Below, one piece after another: positions 6,925-14,591 of a stretch of DNA of 21,974 nucleotides. A program made the translations under genes and the position numbers. This DNA comes from Zhengella sp041738295 (GTDB taxonomy: Bacteria > Pseudomonadota > Alphaproteobacteria > Rhizobiales > Rhizobiaceae): assembly GCA_041738295.1 (NCBI GenBank), contig JBGSQC010000006.1, forward strand, positions 1 through 21,974, in the 5' to 3' direction. The notes under the pieces are model-generated. The model did no database searches. It saw nothing but the letters and a program-made list of their open reading frames with translations, and had not been told where the DNA came from. The stretch's first letter is position 1, and each line of letters starts with the position of its first letter.

Positions 6925-8706
6925 TCAGACAAAGAAGAACCAGATTGCGGTCGTGGCCGCGATACCGACAATGATGTTGAGCGGCACGCCGATCTTGAGG
7001 AAATCCGAAAAGCGGTAATCGCCCGCGCCATAGACCAGCGTGTTGGTCTGGTAGCCAATCGGCGTGGCAAAGGAAGCGCTTGCCCCGAACATGACAGCCA
7101 CCACCAGCGCACGCGCATCAATTCCGAGCGGCTCCGCCAGCCCGATGACGATCGGCGTCAGCACCACTGCAACTGCATTGTTGGTGACGATCTCCGTCAA
7201 TAGCGAAGCCAAAAGATAGACCGCCAGCAGCGCCAGGAAACCGGGCATCAGCATGAGCAGTGGTGACAGGACCGAGACCACCATTTCCACAGCTCCGCTG
7301 CCTTGCAGGCCGCGCCCGACTATCAGCATGGCAAAGATCAGGACAAGGATGGAGCCGTCGAGCGCGCCCCATGCCTCGTCGGCATCTATGCAGCGCAAGA
7401 CCAGGATGGCGGCCACGGCAATCAGCGCCAGAAGCTCGATCGGCATGATGCCGAAAGCGGCAAGGATGACAACCAGCGCCATGGCTCCGAGCGCGATCGG
7501 CGCCTTTGACCGGCGATAGGCGCGGCTGGAGGCTTCCGTGACCGAGACGAGGTTGGTCTCGCGCGCCAGTTCGTCGAGCGCCGCTGGCGGCCCCTTGAGG
7601 AGAAGTTTGTCAGCGGGGCGCAATTGAACCGAGCCCAGTTCCGGGCCGGCAATGTGGTTGTGACGATGCGCTCCCAAGACACGCAGTCCGAAGCGGCGGC
7701 CAAGCGACAGTGACGAGAGCGCGCGTCCACTTGCCCATTTGGTCGGCGTCACCACCGCTTCCACCACGATATGGTCGCTTTCGTCCGCCTTGGAGCGAAT
7801 TGTTTGGCGCATGCCCACTGTCAGCGCCTCATGCCCGTTGAGTGTCAGCAGTTCGGAGGTTGGTGCGCGGAAAATTACCCGGTCGCCCTTTCGCAACTCG
7901 AAAGCGCCGATATCCTTGCGGACAGTATCGCCACCGCGCTGGATACCGGTGACAATCAGCCCCGGTGCCTTGAACGCCGCAATCTCGCCCAGTGCTTTTC
8001 CGTCGAGGCTGTCACCCGTGACATGGGCTTCAGACAGATACTCGGTTTCTCCGAGCAGGATGTCGGAAGTTGCAGCACCCCGGTCCGGCAACAGATAGCG
8101 CCCGAGCAGCAGAAGCGTGCTCAGGCCGGCGAGGGCTGCGACAATACCGACCGGCGTGATTTCGAAAATCGAAAACGGCGCAAGTCCGTTCTCCCGCGCC
8201 ACGCCATCGACCAGCAGGTTGGTGGAGGTGCCGATCAACGTGCAAGCCCCGCCCATGACAGCGGCGTAGGACAAGGGGATGAGCAGGCGCGTCGGGGCAA
8301 TTTCCAGCGCAAAGGCCAGCCGGATGACCACCGGGATGAGCACCACCACCACCGGGGTGTTGTTGACGAAGGCCGACAGCACCAGCGTGACCAGCATGAA
8401 CCCGCCCAGCGAAAGCCGGGGTGCCACCTTGGCGCGCTCCACCACCTTTTGTGCCAGTGCATCGAGCACGCCAGTGCGCACCAGCGCGCCCGACAGGATG
8501 AACATCGCACCGATGGTGATGGGCGCCGGATTGGAAAACACCGCCATCGCCTGATCAGGCGTGACAAAGCCCAAAACAATGAAAAGACTGGCAAATCCTG
8601 CCGCCGTCACCTCGGGCGGATAGATCTCCCTCATGAACATCACGAACATGGCGGCCAGCAGGAGAAGGGCAATGACAGCCTGATAGTCTGCAAGAAAATT
8701 GGTCAA
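6925..8706 (-). CDS. SLC13/DASS-type anion permease with two RCK_C domains
   Basis: A 593-residue transporter of the divalent-anion:sodium symporter superfamily. It has two membrane halves (about 10-205 and 405-590) split by a cytoplasmic region with two TrkA C-terminal (RCK_C) domains (about 216-296 and 305-392). Each half carries the family's ion-binding Asn motif: FVNNTPVVVVLIPV near 113-126 and its repeat EIVTNNAVAVVLTPI in the second half; GTSTNLL (159-165) also fits. Related proteins are annotated as sulfate, tungstate or dicarboxylate permeases, and the substrate cannot be fixed here. The frame starts at a TTG (complement of 8704-8706) preceded by AGGGGG. The first in-frame ATG, 19 codons later, would cut into the first membrane helix, so the TTG is preferred. 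Confidence 0.87.
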   Translation of the reverse strand: MTNFLADYQAVIALLLLAAMFVMFMREIYPPEVTAAGFASLFIVLGFVTPDQAMAVFSNPAPITIGAMFILSGALVRTGVLDALAQKVVERAKVAPRLSLGGFMLVTLVLSAFVNNTPVVVVLIPVVIRLAFALEIAPTRLLIPLSYAAVMGGACTLIGTSTNLLVDGVARENGLAPFSIFEITPVGIVAALAGLSTLLLLGRYLLPDRGAATSDILLGETEYLSEAHVTGDSLDGKALGEIAAFKAPGLIVTGIQRGGDTVRKDIGAFELRKGDRVIFRAPTSELLTLNGHEALTVGMRQTIRSKADESDHIVVEAVVTPTKWASGRALSSLSLGRRFGLRVLGAHRHNHIAGPELGSVQLRPADKLLLKGPPAALDELARETNLVSVTEASSRAYRRSKAPIALGAMALVVILAAFGIMPIELLALIAVAAILVLRCIDADEAWGALDGSILVLIFAMLIVGRGLQGSGAVEMVVSVLSPLLMLMPGFLALLAVYLLASLLTEIVTNNAVAVVLTPIVIGLAEPLGIDARALVVAVMFGASASFATPIGYQTNTLVYGAGDYRFSDFLKIGVPLNIIVGIAATTAIWFFFV

Positions 8707-8899
8707 TCAGCCCCCTGTCGGTCAAATGCGAGCGTCAACGCATGATGGACCGAAAGGGTTCCCTGTTGCCACCCGTAAATCGGAACAGGCCCTGTCAAAC
8801 AAAAACAGGGCGACCCGTTTTTCTAGATCGCCCCGAGGCGGAACCGTGCTTGGGAGGAGGAGAGCCGGTTCGTCTGTGTTTCAGAATGATCCTCAATCA

Positions 8900-8915
8900 T
8901 TAACCAATGGTTAAC
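8900..8915. promoter_or_regulatory. CtrA-type box and perfect inverted repeat
   Basis: TTAACCA-A-TGGTTAA (8900-8914) is a 7-bp-arm inverted repeat and, with the next C, a perfect TTAA-N7-TTAAC, the binding consensus of the alphaproteobacterial cell-cycle regulator CtrA. It lies about 195 bp upstream of the SLC13 start codon and 5 bp beyond the stop of the 282-residue membrane gene. The rest of the 8707-8919 gap holds only weak inverted repeats, e.g. CCCTGT/ACAGGG at 8790-8810. The consensus match is seen; binding is inferred. Confidence 0.5.
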
Positions 8916-8919
8916 GGCA

Positions 8920-9768
8920 TCAGCCCAGCCAGCCGAGGAACGGGCGGCCTGCCATGGCCTGTAAAAGCGTGAAGACGACCAAAGCCGCAAACAGGGCCGC
9001 AAACATCGTCACGCTTGTCCTGTCGCGGCTTCGGCCGAACCAGGCCAGCATCAGGCCGAAGACAGGGATCGCATGCATGGCATGGGTGGCCAGGAAATGA
9101 GCGACCCGAAGGTCGCCGCCGTCACGCGCCCAGCCGATCAGCGCCAGTCCTTCGGCATCCGACAGGTTGCCGCCGACCAGATGTCCGGTCTGGCTCGACA
9201 TGGTGCCCGCCACCGGCACCGTAAGCACGAAAGTCATCACGAGCCCGATCCAGATGCTGTGATGAAGGACCGGAGAGAGCCCGGTTTCCCTATTGGCACG
9301 GATCGCAAGGCCTTGCACCAGCGTGGCCGAGGTCAACAGGACCGCAAGAAAGCCCATGAAGCCGTAGACCGAGGCCAAGACGGGGTCGGTGACATTAAAA
9401 TGCGAGGCCATTCCATTGGCGGCAGCGCCTGCAATCCAGATCATTTCAAGCGTGACGGCACCGACAACGGCCAGACCGTGCCAGCGATACCAGCGCGCCT
9501 GCCTTGTCTGAAACGGCACGAAGCGCTCGAAAAAGGCCAGCGTCAGCAGGTAGACCGACAGCGCCACCTGGAACTTGAAAGGCTTGTCCCAGATGTTGAC
9601 GCCGTTGAACTGCCGGTCGTCCAGCACCATGGCCGCCAGCACCGGCACCATGGATAGAAGCAGCGCCACACTGGCACCAAGGAACAGCGGATGGGCGGAA
9701 AAGAGGCCTGTGAGGCTCATTGCCGGCAAGGATGCGGGACGGGTTACAGAAGTCTCGGTCATGGACAT
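8920..9768 (-). CDS. Polytopic membrane protein, function unknown
   Basis: A 282-residue integral membrane protein with about seven predicted helices, starting near residue 20. Polar marks are a DDRQFNGVNIWDKPFKFQ loop between helices 1 and 2, an FVPFQTRQARWYRWHG loop, and a SSQTGHLVG motif followed by a TH..H pair late in the protein. The start at 9768 has GGAG seven bases upstream; a longer open frame reaching back into the previous gene is not needed. It lies 23 bp after the ABA4-like gene and shares its promoter. Conserved loop histidines would allow an enzyme or cofactor-binding role, but I do not recognise the family and assign no function. Confidence 0.72.
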   Translation of the reverse strand: MSMTETSVTRPASLPAMSLTGLFSAHPLFLGASVALLLSMVPVLAAMVLDDRQFNGVNIWDKPFKFQVALSVYLLTLAFFERFVPFQTRQARWYRWHGLAVVGAVTLEMIWIAGAAANGMASHFNVTDPVLASVYGFMGFLAVLLTSATLVQGLAIRANRETGLSPVLHHSIWIGLVMTFVLTVPVAGTMSSQTGHLVGGNLSDAEGLALIGWARDGGDLRVAHFLATHAMHAIPVFGLMLAWFGRSRDRTSVTMFAALFAALVVFTLLQAMAGRPFLGWLG

Positions 9769-9791
9769 GACAACGCTCCGGAACGGGTTGA

Positions 9792-10223
9792 TTAGACGGT
9801 TTTCGGGCGCGCGGCGGCAAAGCTCGCACGAAGGATGGAAAAGGCGAGGAACCCCGCGGGGCCAAACAGGAAGGTCAGCGCAAGGCAAGGGATGACCAGC
9901 AGGAACGGGATGCGCTCGTCCCGCGCCCGCCGTGCGATCCATGCCCCGACGAACAGGTCAAAGGCCAGATAGTGCACCCAGCCCGCCAGCAGCAGCCACG
10001 GCGATTTGAACAGCGCTGCAACATTGGCGAGCGTGTCAAAGCCCCCTTCCCCGGAAGACCAGAAAGCCAGCACGATCGCGGTGTAGAGAAGCGCGAGTCC
10101 CAAGGGGATGACCGTTCCCGAGACGATTTGTGCCATGCGCGGCTGCCAAGGGCTGGCAAGCAGGGCCACCCATCCGGCAAGAGCCGCCATGTTGGCAAGG
10201 GGAAAGACGGTGTCCGGGGTCAT
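9792..10223 (-). CDS. ABA4-like (DUF4281) membrane protein
   Basis: A 143-residue protein with four predicted membrane helices. The sequence FDLFVGAWIARRARDERIP after LAGWVHYLA is characteristic of the DUF4281 family, named after plant ABA DEFICIENT 4, a plastid protein needed for neoxanthin formation. An N-terminal LANMAALAGW and the late FGPAGFLAFSILR segment also fit. The bacterial role is not established. The ATG at 10223 follows an AGAGG ribosome site, while the longer frame to 10298 would run through the operator region. It is the first gene of a two-gene operon divergent from a TetR-family gene, which suggests inducible expression. Confidence 0.75.
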   Translation of the reverse strand: MTPDTVFPLANMAALAGWVALLASPWQPRMAQIVSGTVIPLGLALLYTAIVLAFWSSGEGGFDTLANVAALFKSPWLLLAGWVHYLAFDLFVGAWIARRARDERIPFLLVIPCLALTFLFGPAGFLAFSILRASFAAARPKTV

Positions 10224-10254
10224 CGCGGCCTCTTTATCTTGACGTTGGAAAGAT

Positions 10255-10320
10255 ACGATAGCGCCGATCTGGACACTGTCAAGTTTGAATTTTGACAATG
10301 TCAGGATGGTGACGTATTCG
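10255..10320. promoter_or_regulatory. Divergent promoters with twin TetR-type operators
   Basis: Two matching dyads, GACA-C-TGTC (10272-10280) and GACA-A-TGTC (10294-10302, extended to TGACAATGTCA), have centres 22 bp apart, two helical turns. Each carries the -35 box of one promoter. Toward tetR (plus): TTGACA 10292-10297, 17 bp, TATTCG 10315-10320. Toward the ABA4-like gene (minus): TTGACA 10282-10277, 16 bp, TATCGT 10260-10255. This is the layout expected for autorepression plus repression of the divergent operon. Confidence 0.65.
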
Positions 10321-10366
10321 TGATCCGTCAGGTCAGCGGAAGGACGAGGGAAGGGAGCAGGATCGG

Positions 10367-10984
10367 ATGGCAGGAAATGAACGGGCCGGCGCCTATCATC
10401 ACGGCGATCTGCGTGCCGCGCTGCTCAATGCGGCCGAAGCCGAGCTTGCCGAAAAGGGCATCGAGGGCTTCACGCTGCGCGGCTGCGCCAAGCGCGCCGG
10501 TGTCAGCCATGCCGCACCTGCCCATCATTTCCGCGACGCCAATGCCCTGCTGACTGCGCTTGCGTCACGCGGCTTTGAGCGATTTGTCGAAAGTCTCGGC
10601 CAGCACATGGATGCAGCCGGGCAAGACCCGATGGCGCGCCTTGGCGCTGGCGGCGTCGGCTATGTCACCTTCGCCCTTGAAAATGCCGCAGTCTTCCGCC
10701 TGATGTTTTCTTCAGAAAGGCCTGATTTTGAAAGTGACGGACTTTGCAATGCCGCCGACGCGGCCTTCACGCAGCTGGTCACCATGGTCTCGGCTGCGCG
10801 TGGCGCAACGCCCGAAGCCGATCCTTCGGTCATGGCGGATGTCGCGGCCACATGGTCCATGGCTCACGGCATGGCTGACCTGCTGTCATCGGGCCTGTTG
10901 AAAACAATCCTGGAATTGCCCGAGGCAGAGCGCCATGCCGTCATTGCCGGCCTCATGCAAAGGGCTGTCCCGCCCCGCAAATGA
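10367..10984 (+). CDS. TetR family regulator with WHG-type C-terminal domain
   Basis: A 205-residue repressor-type protein. The N-terminal helix-turn-helix (about 12-60) reads HHGDLRAALLNAAEAELAEK, then GFTLRGCAKRAGVSHAAPAH HFRD, close to TetR family consensus with the recognition helix at SHAAPAHHF. The C-terminal ligand domain shows AATWSMAHGMADLLSSG, a variant of the W.HG pattern of WHG-domain TetR proteins. It probably binds the twin dyads upstream and controls the divergent ABA4-like operon and itself. The inducer is unknown. AGGA stands four bases before the ATG. A strong hairpin follows the stop. Confidence 0.88.
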   Translation: MAGNERAGAYHHGDLRAALLNAAEAELAEKGIEGFTLRGCAKRAGVSHAAPAHHFRDANALLTALASRGFERFVESLGQHMDAAGQDPMARLGAGGVGYVTFALENAAVFRLMFSSERPDFESDGLCNAADAAFTQLVTMVSAARGATPEADPSVMADVAATWSMAHGMADLLSSGLLKTILELPEAERHAVIAGLMQRAVPPRK

Positions 10985-10987
10985 ATT

Positions 10988-11013
10988 CGGCCGGGGCGTT
11001 GCCACCCCGGCCG
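10988..11013. terminator. Hairpin terminator between convergent tetR and dctM
   Basis: A perfect 9-bp GC stem: CGGCCGGGG (10988-10996), an 8-nt loop, CCCCGGCCG (11005-11013). It lies between the ends of two convergent genes and could serve both. Neither side has a clear T tract, so it may act partly by blocking read-through. Confidence 0.6.
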
Positions 11014-11035
11014 TTGCAACGCGAAGATGCCCCAC

Positions 11036-12655
11036 CTAGCGCGTCACGATTTCAGGTCCCATCAGCGCATAGGGTAGCCATGTCGACATGATCGGCATGT
11101 AGGTGACCATGATCAGGAAGATGAACAGCACGCCCACGAAAGGAAGCGCTGCCTTTACCACCTGCACCAGACTCATGCCGGTAATGCCCGATGTCACGAA
11201 CAGGTTCAGCCCGATCGGCGGGGTGATCATGCCAATTTCCATGTTGACGACCATGATGATGCCGAGGTGCACCGGATCGACGCCCAGTTCCATGGCGATC
11301 GGGAAGACGACCGGTGCCACGATCAGCAGCAGGCCGGACGGTTCCATGAACTGGCCGCCGAGCAGAAGCAGGATGTTGACCGCGATCAGGAAGGTGAACC
11401 AGGTGAAGCCGTAGCCCACCATCAGCTCGGTGATGGCATCAGGAATGCGCTCTGACGTCAGCACATGGGCAAACAACAGCGCGTTGACGATGATGAACAT
11501 CAGCATCAGCGTGGTCTTTGCCGCATCCACCATCACCTTGCGGGTTTCGCCATGCAGGCAGCCTGCAAAGAACTTGCGGCCCATCAGCGAAAGGTTGCGG
11601 CCCCAGATCGGCAGGCTTGCGCCAAGTGCCGAAGCAACGGCAACCGGGCTGGATGAACCACCACGCCAGATGATGTAGGTGATCATCAGGACGAGCGCGA
11701 TGATGCTTCCCCAGAGGAGGCGGTCGCCGCCGGTGACAGTCTCGTTCTCCGAGAAGACAAAGAACGACAACACCATCCAGACGAACAGGAAGGACAGCGC
11801 ATAGACCAAGCCCTTGAAGCCGGTCCGTGCCAGCTTGCTGTCGCGTTCCTCCACCCAGGCGGTGTCCTTCAGCGGACCCATGTCGCGGTAGATGAAGACC
11901 GCGATGAAGAAGGAATAGACCGCAGCCACGGCCGCAGCTTCGGTCGGCGTGAACACGCCGCCATAGATGCCGCCGATGATGATGACGATCAGGAACAGGC
12001 CGAAGCCTGCTTCCTTGCCGCCTGCGATGATCTCGCCAAACCCTCTCCACGGTTCGGACGGCAGTCCCTTGACGCGCGCCACGACATAGATGGCGACCAT
12101 CAGCATGAAGCCCGCGACCAGACCCGGAATGACACCGGCCAGGAACATGCGCCCGACCGAGACATCCGTTGCCGCCGCATAGACCACCATGACGATGGAC
12201 GGCGGGATGAGGATGCCGAGCGTGCCGGCATTGGCGATGAGGCCGGCGGCAAACTCCTTTGAATAGCCCACCTGCCGCATGCCGGCGATGGCGATGGTGC
12301 CGATGGCAACAACGGTGGCGGGCGATGATCCCGACAGCGCGGCAAACAGCATGCAGGCCAGCACCGAGGCCATGGCGAGGCCGCCGCGGAAATGGCCGAC
12401 CGAGGCAATGGCAAAGCGGATGATGCGCTTGGCAACGCCACCCGTCGACATGAAGGCCGAGGCCAGCACGAAGAAGGGAATGGCGAGGAGGGTATAGTTC
12501 TGTGAGGCGGTGAAGAGCTGCAGCGCCACCGACGACATGGAGTCGGCGGAAAAGAGCGCAATGATGAGGATGGAAGACAGGCCGAGCGACACCGCGACGG
12601 GTACGCCGAGGAAGAGAAGGCCGATGACGAGAATGAAGAGGATCAGGGTTTCCAT
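11036..12655 (-). CDS. dctM: TRAP transporter large permease DctM (extended form)
   Basis: A 539-residue integral membrane protein, the transport subunit of a tripartite sodium-driven dicarboxylate carrier. The DctM fold is clear: GLLFLGVPVAVSLGLSS at the N-terminus, ALSGSSPATVVAIGTIAI (106-123), GTLGILIPPSIVMVVYA (144-160) with the family's IPPS motif, and the repeat NMEIGMITPPIGLNLFV (471-487). It is about 100 residues longer than classic DctM (about 430). The extra part lies at about 257-370, between FIYRDMG and DAAKTTLMLMF, and adds two hydrophobic helices (about 279-301 and 314-331). DctM starts 5 bp after the dctQ stop, the standard operon order. The substrate is inferred to be C4-dicarboxylate from DctP and DctBD. 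Confidence 0.92.
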   Translation of the reverse strand: METLILFILVIGLLFLGVPVAVSLGLSSILIIALFSADSMSSVALQLFTASQNYTLLAIPFFVLASAFMSTGGVAKRIIRFAIASVGHFRGGLAMASVLACMLFAALSGSSPATVVAIGTIAIAGMRQVGYSKEFAAGLIANAGTLGILIPPSIVMVVYAAATDVSVGRMFLAGVIPGLVAGFMLMVAIYVVARVKGLPSEPWRGFGEIIAGGKEAGFGLFLIVIIIGGIYGGVFTPTEAAAVAAVYSFFIAVFIYRDMGPLKDTAWVEERDSKLARTGFKGLVYALSFLFVWMVLSFFVFSENETVTGGDRLLWGSIIALVLMITYIIWRGGSSSPVAVASALGASLPIWGRNLSLMGRKFFAGCLHGETRKVMVDAAKTTLMLMFIIVNALLFAHVLTSERIPDAITELMVGYGFTWFTFLIAVNILLLLGGQFMEPSGLLLIVAPVVFPIAMELGVDPVHLGIIMVVNMEIGMITPPIGLNLFVTSGITGMSLVQVVKAALPFVGVLFIFLIMVTYMPIMSTWLPYALMGPEIVTR

Positions 12656-12660
12656 GGGTC

Positions 12661-13356
12661 TCAGTCCTTCAACACGTCTTTGTTCTCGGCAACGAGATCT
12701 TCTGCCTCATGACCGGCAATGATGAGATCGCGCTCACCCTTCCAGATCTGGACGAGAGCTTGGGCGGAACGGAAAATCAGGAGGCCAAGGCCGATGGGCA
12801 GCATGATGTAGGCGATCCAGCGCTGGACGCGTTCCTGGGTGCCGAAGGTGGATTGGATGATCTCCGGCCAGCGCAAATCATCAAGGCCGGTTCCCCGGTC
12901 ATACATGAAGGCCCAGTAGCCCATGGCGCCTGACTGCCGCCAGTTGCCCGTCACGTCAACGCCGAGCCAGGCAAGCCATCCTGCATGCAGCAGGAGCAGC
13001 CCGTAGACCAGCGTTGCTGCCGCACCAAAAAGCGCAACCATGCGAAAGGCCGGCTTCGGGAGCAGGCGGATGAAGGCGTCCACGCCAAGGTGCATGCCGT
13101 TTTTGACACCATAGCCCATGCCGAACAGGATCAGCCAGGCAAACAGGATGCGGGTGAATTCAAGCGCGCCGCTCCAGCCGGAATTGAATCCGTAGCGGGC
13201 AATCACCTGGAAGAAGGAAACCAGCGTAATCGTGGCCATCAGGATGGCGATGATGTTTTCTTCCAGGCGCGTGACACCGTCCGGCCAGCGCCGCTCGGCA
13301 GCAAAAAGCAATCCAACCATGGCTGCCAGCAGCACCATGGGCCACAAGAGTTCCAT
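12661..13356 (-). CDS. dctQ: TRAP transporter small permease DctQ
   Basis: A 231-residue small membrane subunit that pairs with DctM. It is larger than the 160-190 residues of many DctQ proteins, close to the size I recall for the Rhodobacter DctQ. An extra N-terminal helix (2-19) comes before the core helices. RLEENIIAILMATITLVSFF (30-49) followed by QVIARYGFN is the DctQ hallmark, and WLILFGMGYGVKNGMHLGVD gives the second conserved region. A polar insert near 135-170 precedes the last helix (about 180-197). The ribosome site GGAGGGGAGA is strong. It sits 86 bp after dctP, past a stable hairpin, and 5 bp before dctM. Confidence 0.9.
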   Translation of the reverse strand: MELLWPMVLLAAMVGLLFAAERRWPDGVTRLEENIIAILMATITLVSFFQVIARYGFNSGWSGALEFTRILFAWLILFGMGYGVKNGMHLGVDAFIRLLPKPAFRMVALFGAAATLVYGLLLLHAGWLAWLGVDVTGNWRQSGAMGYWAFMYDRGTGLDDLRWPEIIQSTFGTQERVQRWIAYIMLPIGLGLLIFRSAQALVQIWKGERDLIIAGHEAEDLVAENKDVLKD

Positions 13357-13400
13357 CTCGGTGTCTCCCCTCCAAATGCCCCTTAGAGATCAGGAGCAGT

Positions 13401-13426
13401 CAGGGGGCGCGTCATTGCGCCCCCTG
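13401..13426 (-). terminator. Intercistronic stem-loop between dctP and dctQ
   Basis: A perfect 10-bp GC stem, CAGGGGGCGC (13401-13410) with GCGCCCCCTG (13417-13426), around a 6-nt loop, within the 86-bp gap. No T tract follows. In transport operons such a structure after the binding-protein gene usually protects the upstream mRNA or causes partial termination, giving more DctP than DctQM. Its role here is inferred. Confidence 0.6.
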
Positions 13427-13442
13427 CGCTTTCGTCTTCAAC

Positions 13443-14447
13443 TCAGTTGTTGGAGGCAACTGCCGCGTCGATCAGTTCCTGGCCGATATCGCCCTGGAAC
13501 TTCGCCCAGACCGGCTTCATCGCATCGACCCAGGCCTGGCGCTGCTCGGCAGTCAGCTCACGAACCACGCCGCCAGCCTTCTTGATGTTCTCACGGTTTT
13601 CGTTCTCGACCTTGGCAACGCCGGCATTGGCTTCGGCGGTCACTTCGGTCACGATCTTCATGAACTGGTCACGGAAATCGGCATCGAGGCCCTTCAGCCA
13701 TTCCGTGGAAGTCACAAGGCCATAGGCCAGAAGCTGGTGGTTGGTCTCGGTCACGCCATCCTGCACTTCGAAGAACTTCTGGGTGTAGATGTTGGACCAG
13801 GAGTTTTCCTGACCATCGACAACACCGGTCTGCAGCGCGCCATAGACTTCCTTGAAGGCGAGCTTCTGGGCCGAACCGCCCATGGCCTCGATCATGGCAA
13901 CCGCCACGTCGGAGGTCTGCACGCGGAATTTCAGGCCGTTGGCATCGCTCGGTGCAACCAGCGCCTTCTTGGCGGAGAACTGCTTGAGGCCCGAAGACCA
14001 GTAGGCAAGACCGGTGTAGCCCTGCTCTTCAGTAGCCGTCAGCAGGCCCTTGCCGGCATCCGAATTGAAGAACTTCTCGACGGCATCAAGCGAGGAGAAC
14101 AGGAAGGGCAGGTCGAACAGGCGATACTTCAGCGTGTAGGCCTCAAACTTGGCCAGCGACGGTGCTGCAAGCTGCACGTCACCCAGCAGCAGGGCTTCCA
14201 TCACCTTGTCGTCGTCGAACAGCGTGGAGTTCGGGAAGACTTCCATGCAAGCCTTGCCATCCATCTCCTTGTTGATGCGGGCAGCCAGCGCATTGGCGGC
14301 ATCGCCCTTCGGGTGGCCCGTGCCGGCGACGACATGGCTGAACTTGATGACCATTTCGCTGCCATCGCAGCCCTTGTCATCGGCAAGGGCAGAACCGGCA
14401 GCAAATGAGATGGCGAGTGCCGAAACGGCGCCGAGAAGCTTCTTCAT
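13443..14447 (-). CDS. dctP: TRAP dicarboxylate solute-binding protein DctP
   Basis: A 334-residue periplasmic binding protein. Residues 1-22 are a clear signal peptide (MKKLLGAVSALAISFAAGSA with an ALA/D cleavage site). The mature protein opens with MVIKFSHVVAGTGHPKG, typical of DctP. The central motif GLKFRVQTSDV carries the conserved arginine that forms a salt bridge with the substrate carboxylate, and GVVDGQENSWSNIY is the family signature. The length is standard. Best reading: C4-dicarboxylates (malate, succinate, fumarate), since the genes for DctB and DctD stand immediately upstream. A GGAGG site lies seven bases before the ATG; a longer frame to 14519 is not credible because the signal peptide starts at this ATG. 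Confidence 0.93.
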   Translation of the reverse strand: MKKLLGAVSALAISFAAGSALADDKGCDGSEMVIKFSHVVAGTGHPKGDAANALAARINKEMDGKACMEVFPNSTLFDDDKVMEALLLGDVQLAAPSLAKFEAYTLKYRLFDLPFLFSSLDAVEKFFNSDAGKGLLTATEEQGYTGLAYWSSGLKQFSAKKALVAPSDANGLKFRVQTSDVAVAMIEAMGGSAQKLAFKEVYGALQTGVVDGQENSWSNIYTQKFFEVQDGVTETNHQLLAYGLVTSTEWLKGLDADFRDQFMKIVTEVTAEANAGVAKVENENRENIKKAGGVVRELTAEQRQAWVDAMKPVWAKFQGDIGQELIDAAVASNN

Positions 14448-14463
14448 GTGTTTTCCTCCAGAT

Positions 14464-14479
14464 GCGGGCAACAGCCCGC
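14464..14479 (-). promoter_or_regulatory. Hairpin in the dctP 5' untranslated region
   Basis: A perfect 6-bp stem, GCGGGC (14464-14469) with GCCCGC (14474-14479), around AACA, five bases upstream of the GGAGG ribosome site of dctP. The remaining leader (14480-14581) holds a short GACG/GATG tandem run near 14556-14570 and no gene. A second hairpin, GGCGAC/GTCGCC (14728-14746), lies just after the dctD stop. Confidence 0.35.
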
Positions 14480-14591
14480 GATGTGACAACAAGCCGGGAG
14501 GCAAACGGCGGCCCCGCACAGAAGCGCGGGTTCCTCGATGTCATCTTCCTCCCGGACGGACGGACGGATGGCCCGCGCCCGCAAACACCTT

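Noticed and set aside
7771..8745. A 324-codon plus-strand open frame
   Set aside because: It is antisense to the SLC13 permease and rich in Gln/His/Arg as expected from reversed hydrophobic codons.
8790..8810. CCCTGT/ACAGGG hairpin upstream of the SLC13 gene
   Set aside because: A 6-bp stem with a 9-nt loop and no T tract in the needed direction; too weak to call a terminator.
14556..14575. GACG tandem run in the dctP leader
   Set aside because: Only about four short imperfect units; too short to call a functional repeat or mobile-element trace.
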